Positions 17,830 through 26,075 are shown, numbered from the stretch's first letter. The stretch is 37,071 nt of DNA from Bacillota bacterium (GCA_023435985.1 JAEZKY010000120.1:1-37071); one strand, 5' to 3'. Made by a program: numbers and translations. The notes: generated by a model not told the origin, from the letters alone.

Positions 17830-17977
17830 CTTATCAAGAGTGGTGGAGGGACTGGCCCGAAGAAACCCAGCAACCGATATATTATATATATAAGGTGCTA
17901 AATCCTGCAGCGTAAGAGCTGAAAGATAAGGTGTTTTGTTGCTTTTAAGCCTAAAGGAATGCCTTTAGGCTTTTTAT
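17830..17977 (+). promoter_or_regulatory. SAM-I (S-box) riboswitch with terminator
   Basis: P1 strands CTTATC (17830-17835) and GATAAG (17925-17930) enclose the classic S-box core: AGAGTGGTGGAGGGACTGGC, GAAACCCAGCAACC, AAGGTGCTAAATCCTGCAG and the GAAAGATAAG end. The expression platform is a terminator, AAGCCTAAAGG (17947-17957) with CCTTTAGGCTT (17962-17972), then TTTATT. When S-adenosylmethionine binds, the antiterminator is prevented and transcription stops before the methionine synthase genes. This places them under methionine/SAM control. Confidence 0.96.
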
Positions 17978-18009
17978 TATGCAAAAAATAATAGAACTAA
18001 AAATAGAAA

Positions 18010-18107
18010 ACTGTTCACTGTAAATTATCTAAGCACAATTTTAATATAACTATTGAAATTTAAAGCTTATCAGCATTTAACTGTAAATTGTTAACTGTAA
18101 ACTCTAT
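18010..18107. repeat. Heptad-periodic short repeats before the methionine synthase operon
   Basis: ACTGTTC and ACTGTAA start at 18010 and 18017, seven bases apart. From 18080 the run ACTGTAA, ATTGTTA, ACTGTAA, ACTCTAT continues with period seven and ends just before the ribosome binding site at 18111. It resembles the 14-bp repeats at 3439-3550 in periodicity and position. It lies in the riboswitch leader, downstream of the terminator. Confidence 0.6.
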
Positions 18108-18131
18108 AAAGGGGGAGTTATTATAGAATAT

Positions 18132-18806
18132 TTGAAATTAGATATAAATAAGGAAGAAGTACTTAGGTATCTTGGCTATAAGGGACAGGATATAGATAAA
18201 AACATTAGTATAATGATTGATGAATGCAGAGAGGAAATCAAAAAGATAATTATGCCTAGAGTTGTGTATAGTTATAAGGATATAAGGCAAAATGATGAAG
18301 GTATAGAAGTTATTACTACTAATTTGATTTTAAAAGGAAAGGATATACAGGAACATTTAAAAAATTCGAAACAATGCGTACTTATGGCTGTAACTTTAGG
18401 AAATGAAATTGAGAAGAAAACTAGATTGTATGAGAAAACTAATTTAACAAAAGCGCTTATATTAGATGCTTGTGCTACAACTGCAGTTGAAGAAGTTTGC
18501 GATATAGTAGAGAGCAATATAAAGGAAAAAGCTATTCAAGAAGGTATGGATATAACTTTTAGATATAGTCCGGGCTATGGAGATTTACCATTAGATGTAC
18601 AAAATAATTTTTTAAGGGCATTAGATGCTCAAAAGAAAATAGGACTTACTGTATCTGAAAGTAATTTGTTGTTTCCTAGAAAATCTGTTACGGCTATAAT
18701 AGGAATAACTGATAATGGAATTAAAAAGAAAAAGAAGAGCTGCAAAGAATGTAATAACTATGAGAATTGCAGCTTTAGAAGAGAGGGAGAAAACTGTGGG
18801 GCTTAA
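18132..18806 (+). CDS. Separate methionine synthase reactivation-domain protein with four-Cys tail
   Basis: A 224-aa protein corresponding to the C-terminal SAM-binding activation domain of cobalamin-dependent methionine synthase, here as a free-standing gene. The motif RYSPGYGDLPL (from residue 144) matches the SAM-contacting RxxxGY region of MetH. Known domains reductively remethylate cob(II)alamin with SAM. The C-terminus carries Cys204, Cys207, Cys213 and Cys222 after a run of lysines, a spacing that could bind zinc or an Fe-S cluster; that is inference. The start is TTG 18132 with GGGGGAG at 18111-18117, a rather long 14-base gap. It is the first gene after the SAM-I riboswitch, and its last 11 bases overlap metH, so translation is probably coupled. 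Confidence 0.88.
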   Translation: MKLDINKEEVLRYLGYKGQDIDKNISIMIDECREEIKKIIMPRVVYSYKDIRQNDEGIEVITTNLILKGKDIQEHLKNSKQCVLMAVTLGNEIEKKTRLYEKTNLTKALILDACATTAVEEVCDIVESNIKEKAIQEGMDITFRYSPGYGDLPLDVQNNFLRALDAQKKIGLTVSESNLLFPRKSVTAIIGITDNGIKKKKKSCKECNNYENCSFRREGENCGA

Positions 18807-21207
18807 AGAATATATAAAGGATAACATATTAATTTTTGATGGAGCAATGGGAACAATGCTTCAAAAAAAAGGTTTAAAACTTGGAGAAAATCCGGAACTT
18901 TTAAATATAAAGGAGCCAGATATTATAGAGGAAATTCATAAAGAGTATATAAATAGTGGAGCAAATGTGATAACGACAAATACTTTTGGTGCCAATGAAC
19001 TTAAGCTTAAGCTTTGCAATTTAGAAGTTGAAGATGCAGTAGATGCAGCAGTAAAGATTGCTAAAAGAGCTAAAGGTGAAAGCAATACATATATTGCTTT
19101 AGATATTGGTCCAATAGGGGAACTTTTGGAGCCTATGGGTACTCTAAGTTTTGATAGAGCATATGAGATTTTCAAACGCCAAGTAATTCAAGGAACTAAG
19201 TCGGGGGTAGATATAATCCTGATTGAAACAATGACTGATTTATATGAGCTTAAAGCAGCAATACTTGCAGTCAAGGAAAACTCAGATTTACCTGTGTTTT
19301 GTACTATGACATTTGAAGAAAACCTAAGAACTTTTACTGGATGTTCCCCAGAAGCTATGGTGCTTGTCTTGGAAGGTTTAGGAGTTGATGCACTTGGGGT
19401 TAACTGCTCTCTTGGACCAAAACAATTAAAACCTGTAATTGAGGAAATCTGCAGTATAGCGCATATACCAGTAATGGTTCAGCCAAATGCAGGACTTCCG
19501 ACATTATCAATAGGAAATGAGACAAGATATGATGTTACTAAAGAAGAATTCGCAGATACTTTATGCGGTTTTATAGATTCTGGTGTTAGAATTATTGGAG
19601 GATGTTGCGGAACAACTCCAGAGTATATTAAGGAATTATCGAATACAGTCAAAGAGAAAAAAATCATTCCTATTACAAGAGAGCACTACGCTGCAATTTG
19701 TACACCATCGAAAGTTATAAGAATAGATGGGGTTAGAATTATTGGCGAAAGAATCAATCCAACTGGAAAGAAGATATTTAAAGAGGCATTAAAAAATGGT
19801 GATTTAGATTATATTTTAAGTCAAGCCGTTTCACAAATTGAAGCTGGAGCACATATTTTAGATGTTAATGTAGGACTTCCTGAAATTGATGAACCAAGTA
19901 TGATGCATAAAGTTATAAAAGAAATACAAGGTATTATAGATACACCGCTTCAAATTGATTCTTCTGACCATAAAGCTATAGAAACTGGGCTTAGGTATTA
20001 TAATGGAAAGCCAATTTTAAATTCTGTAAATGGTGAAGATGCTGTCTTAGATAAAATACTTCCTTTAGTTAAAAAATATGGAGCAAGTGTTGTAGGATTA
20101 ACTTTAGATGAAAGAGGAATTCCAGCAAAAGCAGAAGAAAGATTTGAGATTGCAAAAAAAATAATAAATAAGGCTGCAGAGTATGGGATAAAAAAAGAAG
20201 ATGTATTTATAGATTGCTTAGTACTCACAGTATCAGCGCAGCAGGAAGAAGTTCAGGAAACTTTAAAAGCTGTAAGAATGGTTAAAGAAAAATTAGGGGT
20301 TAAAACAGTACTTGGAGTTTCAAATATATCTTTTGGACTTCCAAATAGAGAGTTGATAAATGAAACATTTTTATCGTTAGCTCTTGCAAACGGCTTGGAC
20401 TTACCGATAATTAATCCTAATGCCAAGGGAATGACTAGAGTTATTGATTCTTACAATGTTTTATATAATTACGATAAAGGTGCTGAAAGTTATATCAATA
20501 ATTATGCCAATTTAGAAGTATCAACAGAAGTTACTGCTAAAGGAACGGCAAAGAATATTTTAGGTGCCAATAGCGATGCAAATGCGGATCATGATTTAAA
20601 ATATATTGTTATTAAAGGTTTAAAAGAGGAAGCTAAGCAAGCTACTATAGAGCTTTTAAAGAGCAAAAAAGAGCTTGAAATAGTTAATGAATATTTGATT
20701 CCAGCTTTAGACGAAGTAGGAAGTAAATATGAAAAAGGTGAATTATTTTTACCGCAGTTAATACAATCAGCCGAAACAGTAAAAAATGCATTCAGTATTT
20801 TAAAGGCAGAAATAGTCAAAAGTAATGCGAAGACTATCTCAAAAGGAAAAATTATAGTGGCGACAGTAAAAGGCGACATTCACGATATTGGAAAGAATAT
20901 AGTAAAAGTCATTTTGGAGAACTATGGTTATGAAATGATAGATTTAGGAAAAGATGTTCCAATTAAAACTGTTGTAGAAGAAGCTAAAAACCATGAAGTT
21001 TCTTTAATTGGATTAAGTGCACTTATGACTACAACTCTTAAGAGTATGGAAGAAACAATAAAAGCACTAAGGGAAGATGGTTACCATGGAAAGATATTTG
21101 TTGGAGGGGCGGTACTTACCAAAGATGCGGCAGAAAGAATAGGAGCTGATTTCTATGCAAAAGATGCAAAAGAATCAGTTGAAATTGCGAGAAAAGTATT
21201 ATTATAA
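18796..21207 (+). CDS. metH: Cobalamin-dependent methionine synthase lacking its reactivation domain
   Basis: Methylates homocysteine to methionine with methyltetrahydrofolate via cobalamin. The 803-aa protein contains, in order: the homocysteine/zinc barrel (about 1-290; DGAMGTML near the start, zinc ligands Cys204 in VNCSLGP and Cys270-Cys271 in GGCCGT); the pterin-binding barrel (about 315-580; IIGERINPTGKK); and the cobalamin cap and binding domains (about 600-803), with His696 of GDIHDIGKN as the lower cobalt ligand. Full-length MetH is about 1,200 aa; the missing activation domain is the upstream gene. GTG 18796 is preferred because AGAGGGAG lies at 18782-18789 and VGLKEYIKDN aligns with MetH starts; an in-frame ATG at 18715 would lie within the upstream gene. 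Controlled by the SAM-I riboswitch. Confidence 0.96.
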   Translation: MGLKEYIKDNILIFDGAMGTMLQKKGLKLGENPELLNIKEPDIIEEIHKEYINSGANVITTNTFGANELKLKLCNLEVEDAVDAAVKIAKRAKGESNTYIALDIGPIGELLEPMGTLSFDRAYEIFKRQVIQGTKSGVDIILIETMTDLYELKAAILAVKENSDLPVFCTMTFEENLRTFTGCSPEAMVLVLEGLGVDALGVNCSLGPKQLKPVIEEICSIAHIPVMVQPNAGLPTLSIGNETRYDVTKEEFADTLCGFIDSGVRIIGGCCGTTPEYIKELSNTVKEKKIIPITREHYAAICTPSKVIRIDGVRIIGERINPTGKKIFKEALKNGDLDYILSQAVSQIEAGAHILDVNVGLPEIDEPSMMHKVIKEIQGIIDTPLQIDSSDHKAIETGLRYYNGKPILNSVNGEDAVLDKILPLVKKYGASVVGLTLDERGIPAKAEERFEIAKKIINKAAEYGIKKEDVFIDCLVLTVSAQQEEVQETLKAVRMVKEKLGVKTVLGVSNISFGLPNRELINETFLSLALANGLDLPIINPNAKGMTRVIDSYNVLYNYDKGAESYINNYANLEVSTEVTAKGTAKNILGANSDANADHDLKYIVIKGLKEEAKQATIELLKSKKELEIVNEYLIPALDEVGSKYEKGELFLPQLIQSAETVKNAFSILKAEIVKSNAKTISKGKIIVATVKGDIHDIGKNIVKVILENYGYEMIDLGKDVPIKTVVEEAKNHEVSLIGLSALMTTTLKSMEETIKALREDGYHGKIFVGGAVLTKDAAERIGADFYAKDAKESVEIARKVLL

Positions 21208-21326
21208 AGTATAAATAAATGTAGTTAATTTAAATGAATATTAATATAAAGGAATTATATTCCAATATAATTTTGCTAATAAGCAATACTCATTTTAATG
21301 TTTTAATTTACTGGAGGTGTTAAAAT

Positions 21327-21425
21327 ATGAGGTTTGAGCTTTTAGAACGCGAAGAACTCAAAAGGTTTTGTGCAAAGTCTGTAATCAGAATGTATGATAA
21401 TTTGCACAAAGGCAGTTGTAAATAA
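21327..21425 (+). CDS. Unrecognised 32-residue ORF with strong ribosome binding site
   Basis: ATG 21327 follows GGAGGTG (21313-21319) at good spacing and reads 32 codons to TAA. The peptide begins MRFELLEREELKRFCAKSVI and is charged, with two cysteines and no hydrophobic segment; it may form one amphipathic helix. I recognise no family. A hairpin ATTCTATG (21436-21443) / CATAGAAT (21452-21459) follows, without a U-tract. It lies between metH and the CD3324-family gene, and that context gives no function. The ribosome binding site is the main support for it being translated. Confidence 0.5.
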   Translation: MRFELLEREELKRFCAKSVIRMYDNLHKGSCK

Positions 21426-21509
21426 AATATTTATAATTCTATGTTGTTTATCATAGAATACAGGCTTTGTATCTTAAATTTTAAATATTAATTTAAGGAG
21501 CTGAGCTTT

Positions 21510-21779
21510 GTGAAATATAGAAAAGCTGAAATGATTTTACCAGATGATTTGGTTAAGGAAATTCAAAAATATATTCAAGGTGAATATATATACATTCCTA
21601 CTCAAGCAGAAAAGAGAAAAAAGTGGGGCGAAAATTCAGGAAGCAGGGTGTATATAAGAAATAGAAATAATGAAATAAGAAATAAACATAGAGGTGGTTA
21701 TAAAATTCAAGATTTAGCAGAAGAGTTTTTTCTTTCTTTAGAAAGTATAAGGAAAATTATATATTCAAATAATAAATAA
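21510..21779 (+). CDS. CD3324 family protein with C-terminal helix-turn-helix
   Basis: An 89-aa protein matching the small clostridial/Bacillus CD3324 family. It starts KYRKAEMILPDDLVKEIQKY, then has a basic middle (EKRKKWGENSGSR), and ends with a helix-turn-helix-like segment (GYKIQDLAEEFFLSLESIRK) related to Mor-type activators. Many relatives seem to be DNA-binding proteins of unknown target. The GTG start is supported by AAGGAG at 21495-21500. It is followed by its own terminator. DNA binding is inferred from the C-terminal pattern only. Confidence 0.75.
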   Translation: MKYRKAEMILPDDLVKEIQKYIQGEYIYIPTQAEKRKKWGENSGSRVYIRNRNNEIRNKHRGGYKIQDLAEEFFLSLESIRKIIYSNNK

Positions 21780-21786
21780 GAGTATA

Positions 21787-21825
21787 GAAGAGTTATTACT
21801 ATTTTAATTTAGTGATAGCTCTTTT
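21787..21825 (+). terminator. Terminator of the CD3324-family gene
   Basis: AAGAGTTATTAC (from about 21788) pairs with GTGATAGCTCTT (from about 21812), using two G-U pairs, then TT and mixed sequence. Confidence 0.7.
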
Positions 21826-21920
21826 CATGTAGAAAATAATATAGAAATGATTATTGCCTATTAATTCCACATAAGCAGTATTATAATAAATTGTAAGAGC
21901 TAAGATTAGGAGGTAAAGTT

Positions 21921-22742
21921 ATGAATTGCAAAATAAAAGATATATGCATAAATTATGAAATAATAGGTGAAGGAAAACCAATTATTATGATACATGGATA
22001 TTATCCAGATCACAGATTAATGACTGGGTGTATGGAGCCTCTATTTAAGGACGAAAGTAATTACAAAAGAATATATATTGATTTACCAGGTATGGGTAAG
22101 TCAGAAAGTGCTGATTGGATTTCAAATTCTGATATTATGCTTGATATAGTAATTGAATTTATTGAAAGGATTGTGCCTAATGAAAAGTTTTTATTAGTAG
22201 GGGAATCTTATGGAGGATATATTTCTAGAGGTGTAATTTATAAAATGCAGGATAGAATTGATGGTGTAGCATTAATTTGTCCACTTATAATACCAGAATA
22301 TAAAGAAAGAAATGTACCTGAACATGTTGTTTTTGTAAAAGATCCAGAGTTATTATCAAGATTGACCTTAGAAGAAGCAGAAGATTTTGAGAACAATGTA
22401 GTTGTCCAGAATGAAAAAATATATAAAAGATATAAGGAAGAAATAATGTCTGGAGTAGAAATTGCAAACAGTGAATTTTTACAAAATATTATGGAAAATA
22501 GTGGCTATGGATTTTCATTTGATGTAGATAAGTTAAGTGAAATTTATGATAAACCTTCAGTGATTTTATTGGGAAGGCAAGATGATTGTGTAGGTTACAA
22601 AGATGCGTGGAAATTATTAGATAGTTTTCCTCGAGCAGCTTTTGCAGTATTAGATAAGGCCGGACATAATCTACAAATAGAACAAGAAGAGTTATTTAAT
22701 TCACTAGTAAAAGAATGGCTTATCAGAGTTAAGGAAGTGTAA
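21921..22742 (+). CDS. Alpha/beta hydrolase
   Basis: A 273-aa cytoplasmic alpha/beta-hydrolase fold enzyme. Landmarks: the oxyanion region MIHGYYPDHR near residue 25, DLPGMGKSE, the nucleophile elbow VGESYGGY with Ser96, and the catalytic His249 in KAGHNLQIE. The acid is probably the Asp in LLGRQDDCVG. Such enzymes cleave esters, amides or related bonds; the substrate cannot be predicted. ATG 21921 follows AGGAGG at 21909-21914. The gene stands alone between the CD3324-family gene and a small membrane protein gene. Confidence 0.88.
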   Translation: MNCKIKDICINYEIIGEGKPIIMIHGYYPDHRLMTGCMEPLFKDESNYKRIYIDLPGMGKSESADWISNSDIMLDIVIEFIERIVPNEKFLLVGESYGGYISRGVIYKMQDRIDGVALICPLIIPEYKERNVPEHVVFVKDPELLSRLTLEEAEDFENNVVVQNEKIYKRYKEEIMSGVEIANSEFLQNIMENSGYGFSFDVDKLSEIYDKPSVILLGRQDDCVGYKDAWKLLDSFPRAAFAVLDKAGHNLQIEQEELFNSLVKEWLIRVKEV

Positions 22743-22869
22743 TTATGTAAGTATTCTGGCTTTTTATTAAATATATAATTATTAATTATATATTTAAAGA
22801 ATTTATGAATGATTTTGATTTTATGTTATAATAAGGAAGGGGGATCGACAAGATATAAAAGGAGGAGTT

Positions 22870-23211
22870 ATGAAAAGAATAATTAACCATTTAGGTTTTT
22901 GCAATAATAGTATTAGAAGAATAAATACTTGGGAGCTTAAATTGGCTGCATTTATAGCTATATTTATTTCATTTCTTCTATCAGGAAATATACTTCAAGA
23001 TCAAGGGTTATCGTTTGGATTTCCGTGTAGTTATTTAATCATATATCAAGAAAAAATTAATAATTTTAGACTATTTTATAATATGTTTTATGGAAATCAT
23101 GGAATAAGTATCAATATGTTAAATTTCTTTGTTAATATAGTCATTGTTTATTATATAGTGATATTTATAGAAAGTATTATTAATAAATTTAAAGGCAATA
23201 GTGGTAATTAA
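22870..23211 (+). CDS. Small hypothetical membrane protein
   Basis: A 113-aa protein with two hydrophobic segments, about residues 24-42 (LKLAAFIAIFISFLLSG) and about 84-104 (MLNFFVNIVIVYYIVIFIE), and a basic N-terminus and C-terminus. I recognise no family. The connecting loop of about 40 residues is rich in aromatic residues and contains one Cys. GGAGGAG lies directly before the ATG. TATAAT at 22827-22832 could be a -10, without a good -35. It ends at a strong terminator and seems monocistronic. Confidence 0.65.
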   Translation: MKRIINHLGFCNNSIRRINTWELKLAAFIAIFISFLLSGNILQDQGLSFGFPCSYLIIYQEKINNFRLFYNMFYGNHGISINMLNFFVNIVIVYYIVIFIESIINKFKGNSGN

Positions 23212-23223
23212 ATATCAAGTAAT

Positions 23224-23257
23224 AAAAAACGCATAAAAGAGATTATATGCGTTTTTT
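23224..23257 (+). terminator. Terminator of the small membrane protein gene
   Basis: AAAAAACGCATA (23224-23235) pairs with TATGCGTTTTTT (23246-23257); the U-tract is part of the arm. Confidence 0.9.
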
Positions 23258-23370
23258 ATTATTTCATATTATTTTAATAATTTTATGTGAAAAGTTTCTT
23301 TTAATATATAGGATTAAATTATTATGTTATAATAACTAAATATATTTTATAAAAACCAATGGAGGGGCTT

Positions 23371-23841
23371 ATGTTAATAAGAGAAATACAAGAAAAAGAT
23401 AATAAGCAAGTTGAATCACTTATAAGAACTTGTTTAATAGAATTTGGAGCGAACAAACCTGGATGTGCTTGGTCTGACCCGAACTTAGGATGTTTTTATC
23501 AGGTTTATCAAAACGAGAAATCTAAGTACTGGGTTGTTGAAGAGAATGGTAAAATAGTAGCGGGGTGCGGGATTGGACCACTCGAAAAGACAGAAGATGT
23601 CTGTGAATTGCAAAAAATGTATTCATTAAAAGAGGTAAGAGGTATAGGGATTGCACAAGAATTATTGGATATCTCATTAGAGTTTGCTAAAAAGCATTAT
23701 AAAGAGTGTTACCTTGAAACTTTTGATAATATGGTTGCTGCAAATAAATTTTATAAAAAGAATGGATTTGTTCAATTAGATAAACCAATAGTTGAAACAG
23801 AGCATTATGCTTGTGATGTTTGGTATATAAAGAACTTATAA
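23371..23841 (+). CDS. GNAT family N-acetyltransferase
   Basis: A 156-aa acetyltransferase of the GNAT fold. The acetyl-CoA-binding region is the VRGIGIAQELLD segment (R-x-x-G-x-G/A type loop), followed by the C-terminal YLETFDNMVAANKFYKKNGF motif, typical of the family. It transfers acetyl from acetyl-CoA to an unknown amine. GGAGGGG at 23361-23367 supports ATG 23371; an in-frame ATG at 23359 overlaps that site and was rejected. It converges on the beta-lactamase-fold gene, with a shared terminator between. Confidence 0.9.
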   Translation: MLIREIQEKDNKQVESLIRTCLIEFGANKPGCAWSDPNLGCFYQVYQNEKSKYWVVEENGKIVAGCGIGPLEKTEDVCELQKMYSLKEVRGIGIAQELLDISLEFAKKHYKECYLETFDNMVAANKFYKKNGFVQLDKPIVETEHYACDVWYIKNL

Positions 23842-23857
23842 AATTATTTACTTTAAC

Positions 23858-23899
23858 AAAATAAAGGGCATGATACTTTTACGTCATGTCCTTTATTTT
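23858..23899. terminator. Bidirectional terminator between GNAT and hydrolase genes
   Basis: AAAATAAAGGGCATGA (23858-23873) pairs with TCATGTCCTTTATTTT (23884-23899), a 16-bp stem with one G-U pair and A/T flanks giving a U-tract on both strands. Confidence 0.92.
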
Positions 23900-23931
23900 A
23901 ACTATATATCGTAAATATAAGAAGCTATAAT

Positions 23932-24735
23932 CTATAGTTCTATTACATCTAGATCATCAGGCATGTATATATTGCCATTGAATTCTTGTTTTCCTTCACT
24001 TATGTATAATTCTTTTCTGCTTTCTAGGTTCTTATCTTCTGTGTGATATAGTATGATATTTTTTACATTCAATTCTTTAGCATTTCTACAAGCATCTTTT
24101 GCAGTGGCATGATGCTTTTCATATGGTTTAAATATATCTTTTTGGGAATAAAGACAGAATGCTTCGTGAAGTAAATAATCTACATTTTCACAATAATCCT
24201 TTACTGTATTTCTATAGGGTTCATCCCCTAAAAATGTTAATGACTTACTATTTGCCAATATGGTTGTAAATCCATATTGAAGGTCTTTAGTACTATGTAT
24301 ATCAAAAAAAGTGATTTTTCTATTTAATATAGTAGTTGTATAGTTATCTTTGATTTTGTTGAATAATATTCTATCATCAAATAATTTTAAAAATTTTTTT
24401 TGAAGAACAAATGAGCAAATTGTTTTAATTGCTTCTATTGAAGTATCATGACAATAGATATTTAAATTTCCGATATATTTGCTGTTTAGTATACTTTGAG
24501 CGACAGCCCTGATTACCCAGACACTTCCCAAAATATGATCGTTATGGTTATGTGATATAAACATATTATGAATTTGATTAATTGATATATTTAATTTTTC
24601 TAAATTTGATAGAACAGTATTACCACCACCAGTGTCAATAAGAAAATGTTCATCGTCGTTTGATAGAGTAAAGCATGTATTATAACATTTTGTAACCATT
24701 GCAGAGCCTGTCCCTAGTATATATATTTTTTCCAT
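23932..24735 (-). CDS. Metallo-beta-lactamase fold hydrolase, RNase Z/phosphodiesterase-like
   Basis: A 267-aa MBL-fold protein. It opens with ILGTGSAM and has the metal motif SHNHNDHILG (HxHxDH), FLGDEPY (metal-bridging Asp), LLHEAF, KHHATAKDA and a final LYHTED. This arrangement, with a late HxxA-type motif, resembles RNase Z and related phosphodiesterases rather than antibiotic lactamases. It lacks a signal peptide and is cytoplasmic. The substrate is unknown. AAGGAG (complement of 24743-24748) precedes the ATG. A second, shorter MBL-fold protein is at 34091-34792. Confidence 0.87.
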   Translation of the reverse strand: MEKIYILGTGSAMVTKCYNTCFTLSNDDEHFLIDTGGGNTVLSNLEKLNISINQIHNMFISHNHNDHILGSVWVIRAVAQSILNSKYIGNLNIYCHDTSIEAIKTICSFVLQKKFLKLFDDRILFNKIKDNYTTTILNRKITFFDIHSTKDLQYGFTTILANSKSLTFLGDEPYRNTVKDYCENVDYLLHEAFCLYSQKDIFKPYEKHHATAKDACRNAKELNVKNIILYHTEDKNLESRKELYISEGKQEFNGNIYMPDDLDVIEL

Positions 24736-24936
24736 TTGAGAACTCCTTGTATAAATATAAAAATTTTATAGATAATAAAATTAAGAATTTGTTAATTACT
24801 AATTTTAAATTAAGTATATTATAAAAGTTATATGAAATAAATTCAATGCAATAAAATTATTTCATAGCTAATTTGAATTTTATATGAAAGAATATGTATA
24901 AATTTTTAAAATGCATTTACTTACAGGTACGCTTAA

Positions 24937-24954
24937 TATATACTAATGTATATA
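24937..24954. promoter_or_regulatory. Palindrome overlapping the ECF gene promoter
   Basis: TATATAC (24937-24943), TAAT, GTATATA (24948-24954). TTTACT (24917-24922) with TATACT (24939-24944) at 16-base spacing is a plausible promoter. A repressor bound here would block it; its identity is unknown. Confidence 0.45.
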
Positions 24955-24986
24955 CAGTTACAAAATAAGAGGAGGATGCGATACAT

Positions 24987-25541
24987 ATGAATAATAAAAT
25001 AAAGCAAATGGTATATGCTGGATTATTAACAGCATTAGCAATTATAATTCCTATCCAATTTGGATTTTTAAAGATAATCATTCCACCATATTTTACGGCA
25101 ACATTGGCAGCTCATGTGCCAATGATGTTATCCATGTTAATATCGCCATTTGTAGCGATAGTAGTTGGAATAGGTTCAACAATTGGTTTTTTAATAGCAG
25201 GGACACCTGCACCAGTAGTTGCAAGAGCAGCAACTCATATCGTAGTAGGATACGTTGGAGCTATGGTGATCATGAGAAATAAAAGCTATATTAAAGCTGT
25301 AGCAATATCAGCGCCTATGCATGGAATTTTAGAAGCTTTAGTTACGATACCTTTTATAGGGTTTGGGGCTGCCGCGTATCCAGCTTTAATAGTTACACTT
25401 GTTGGAGCAATGTTACATCATAGTGTAGATGGAATAATAGCATATGCAGTTGTTAATGCAGTTGCAAAAGCTAGGAAGAAAAATATTTACAATGTTTTTG
25501 GTGATTTTGGGACAAAGAATCAATATAGTTATACAAAATAA
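24987..25541 (+). CDS. ECF transporter S component, NiaX-like (niacin?)
   Basis: A 184-aa protein with about five to six hydrophobic segments, the size and pattern of ECF-type vitamin transporter substrate-binding subunits. The opening MVYAGLLTALAIIIPIQFGF, then AAHVPMMLSMLISPFVAIVV and the following GIGSTIGFLIAGTPAP, resemble what I recall of the niacin-specific NiaX group. The S component works with a shared EcfA1A2T energising module, encoded elsewhere. GAGGAGG at 24970-24976 precedes ATG 24987. A palindrome TATATAC-TAAT-GTATATA (24937-24954) overlaps a plausible -10 and may be an operator. S-component membership is good; niacin as substrate is only suggested. Confidence 0.75.
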   Translation: MNNKIKQMVYAGLLTALAIIIPIQFGFLKIIIPPYFTATLAAHVPMMLSMLISPFVAIVVGIGSTIGFLIAGTPAPVVARAATHIVVGYVGAMVIMRNKSYIKAVAISAPMHGILEALVTIPFIGFGAAAYPALIVTLVGAMLHHSVDGIIAYAVVNAVAKARKKNIYNVFGDFGTKNQYSYTK

Positions 25542-25592
25542 GATATAGAACAATAATTTATGGAAAGTTATAAGTTTTCTTTAAATTTAAAT

Positions 25593-25630
25593 GCTCAATG
25601 CAATATACAAAAGATGCATTGGGCTTTTTT
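25593..25630 (+). terminator. Terminator of the ECF S component gene
   Basis: GCTCAATGCA (25593-25602) pairs with TGCATTGGGC (25615-25624), one G-U pair, then TTTTTT. Confidence 0.9.
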
Positions 25631-25811
25631 ATCTTAATTAACCAGAAAAATTTAGAAAAAAATAAAATAATATAGACAAAAAGATGAAATATCATATAAT
25701 AAGGTTAGAATATTTAAAAGCACAAATTTCAGGAATTTAATAATAAGCGAATAAATTACGCGGTTTATAATTATACAGATTTTGTGCTAATAATTAAATG
25801 AGGTGAACATT

Positions 25812-26057
25812 TTGGAAGAAAAAGAAGTAATGTCATTCAGGGATGAGAATGGAAACAAGGTTGATTTTGAAGCTATAGCAAAAGTTTATTTAGGGGAACA
25901 GGGATACTTATTATTATCACCAGTAGATGATAATAGTAATGATATGTTTGCTTTTAGAATAGATATAAATGAAGAAGGAAATGAAGAGTTAAACCTTGTT
26001 GAAGATGATAAGGAATTTGAAGAGATAAAAAAAGAATATAAAAAATTATTATACTAG
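25812..26057 (+). CDS. DUF1292 domain-containing protein
   Basis: An 81-aa acidic protein matching DUF1292 (Bacillus YrzB-like): DENGNKVDFEAIAKVYLGEQ, then YLLLSPVDD, FAFRIDINEEG, and the family-typical ending LNLVEDDKEFEEIKKEY. The biochemical role is unknown. The start is probably TTG 25812, six bases after AGGTG; an in-frame GTG at 25803 lies inside that ribosome binding site. It is followed after 18 bases by another small acidic protein gene, so the two are likely to be cotranscribed. Confidence 0.85.
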   Translation: MEEKEVMSFRDENGNKVDFEAIAKVYLGEQGYLLLSPVDDNSNDMFAFRIDINEEGNEELNLVEDDKEFEEIKKEYKKLLY

Positions 26058-26075
26058 ATGTAAGAGGTGAAATTA

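Noticed and set aside
18715..18795. N-terminal extension of MetH from ATG 18715
   Set aside because: It would lie inside the upstream gene, encodes a basic stretch unlike MetH, and GTG 18796 has a better ribosome binding site and matches the family start.
23932..24735. Antibiotic beta-lactamase
   Set aside because: It has no signal peptide, and the late histidine motifs fit RNase Z/phosphodiesterase-like members of the fold.
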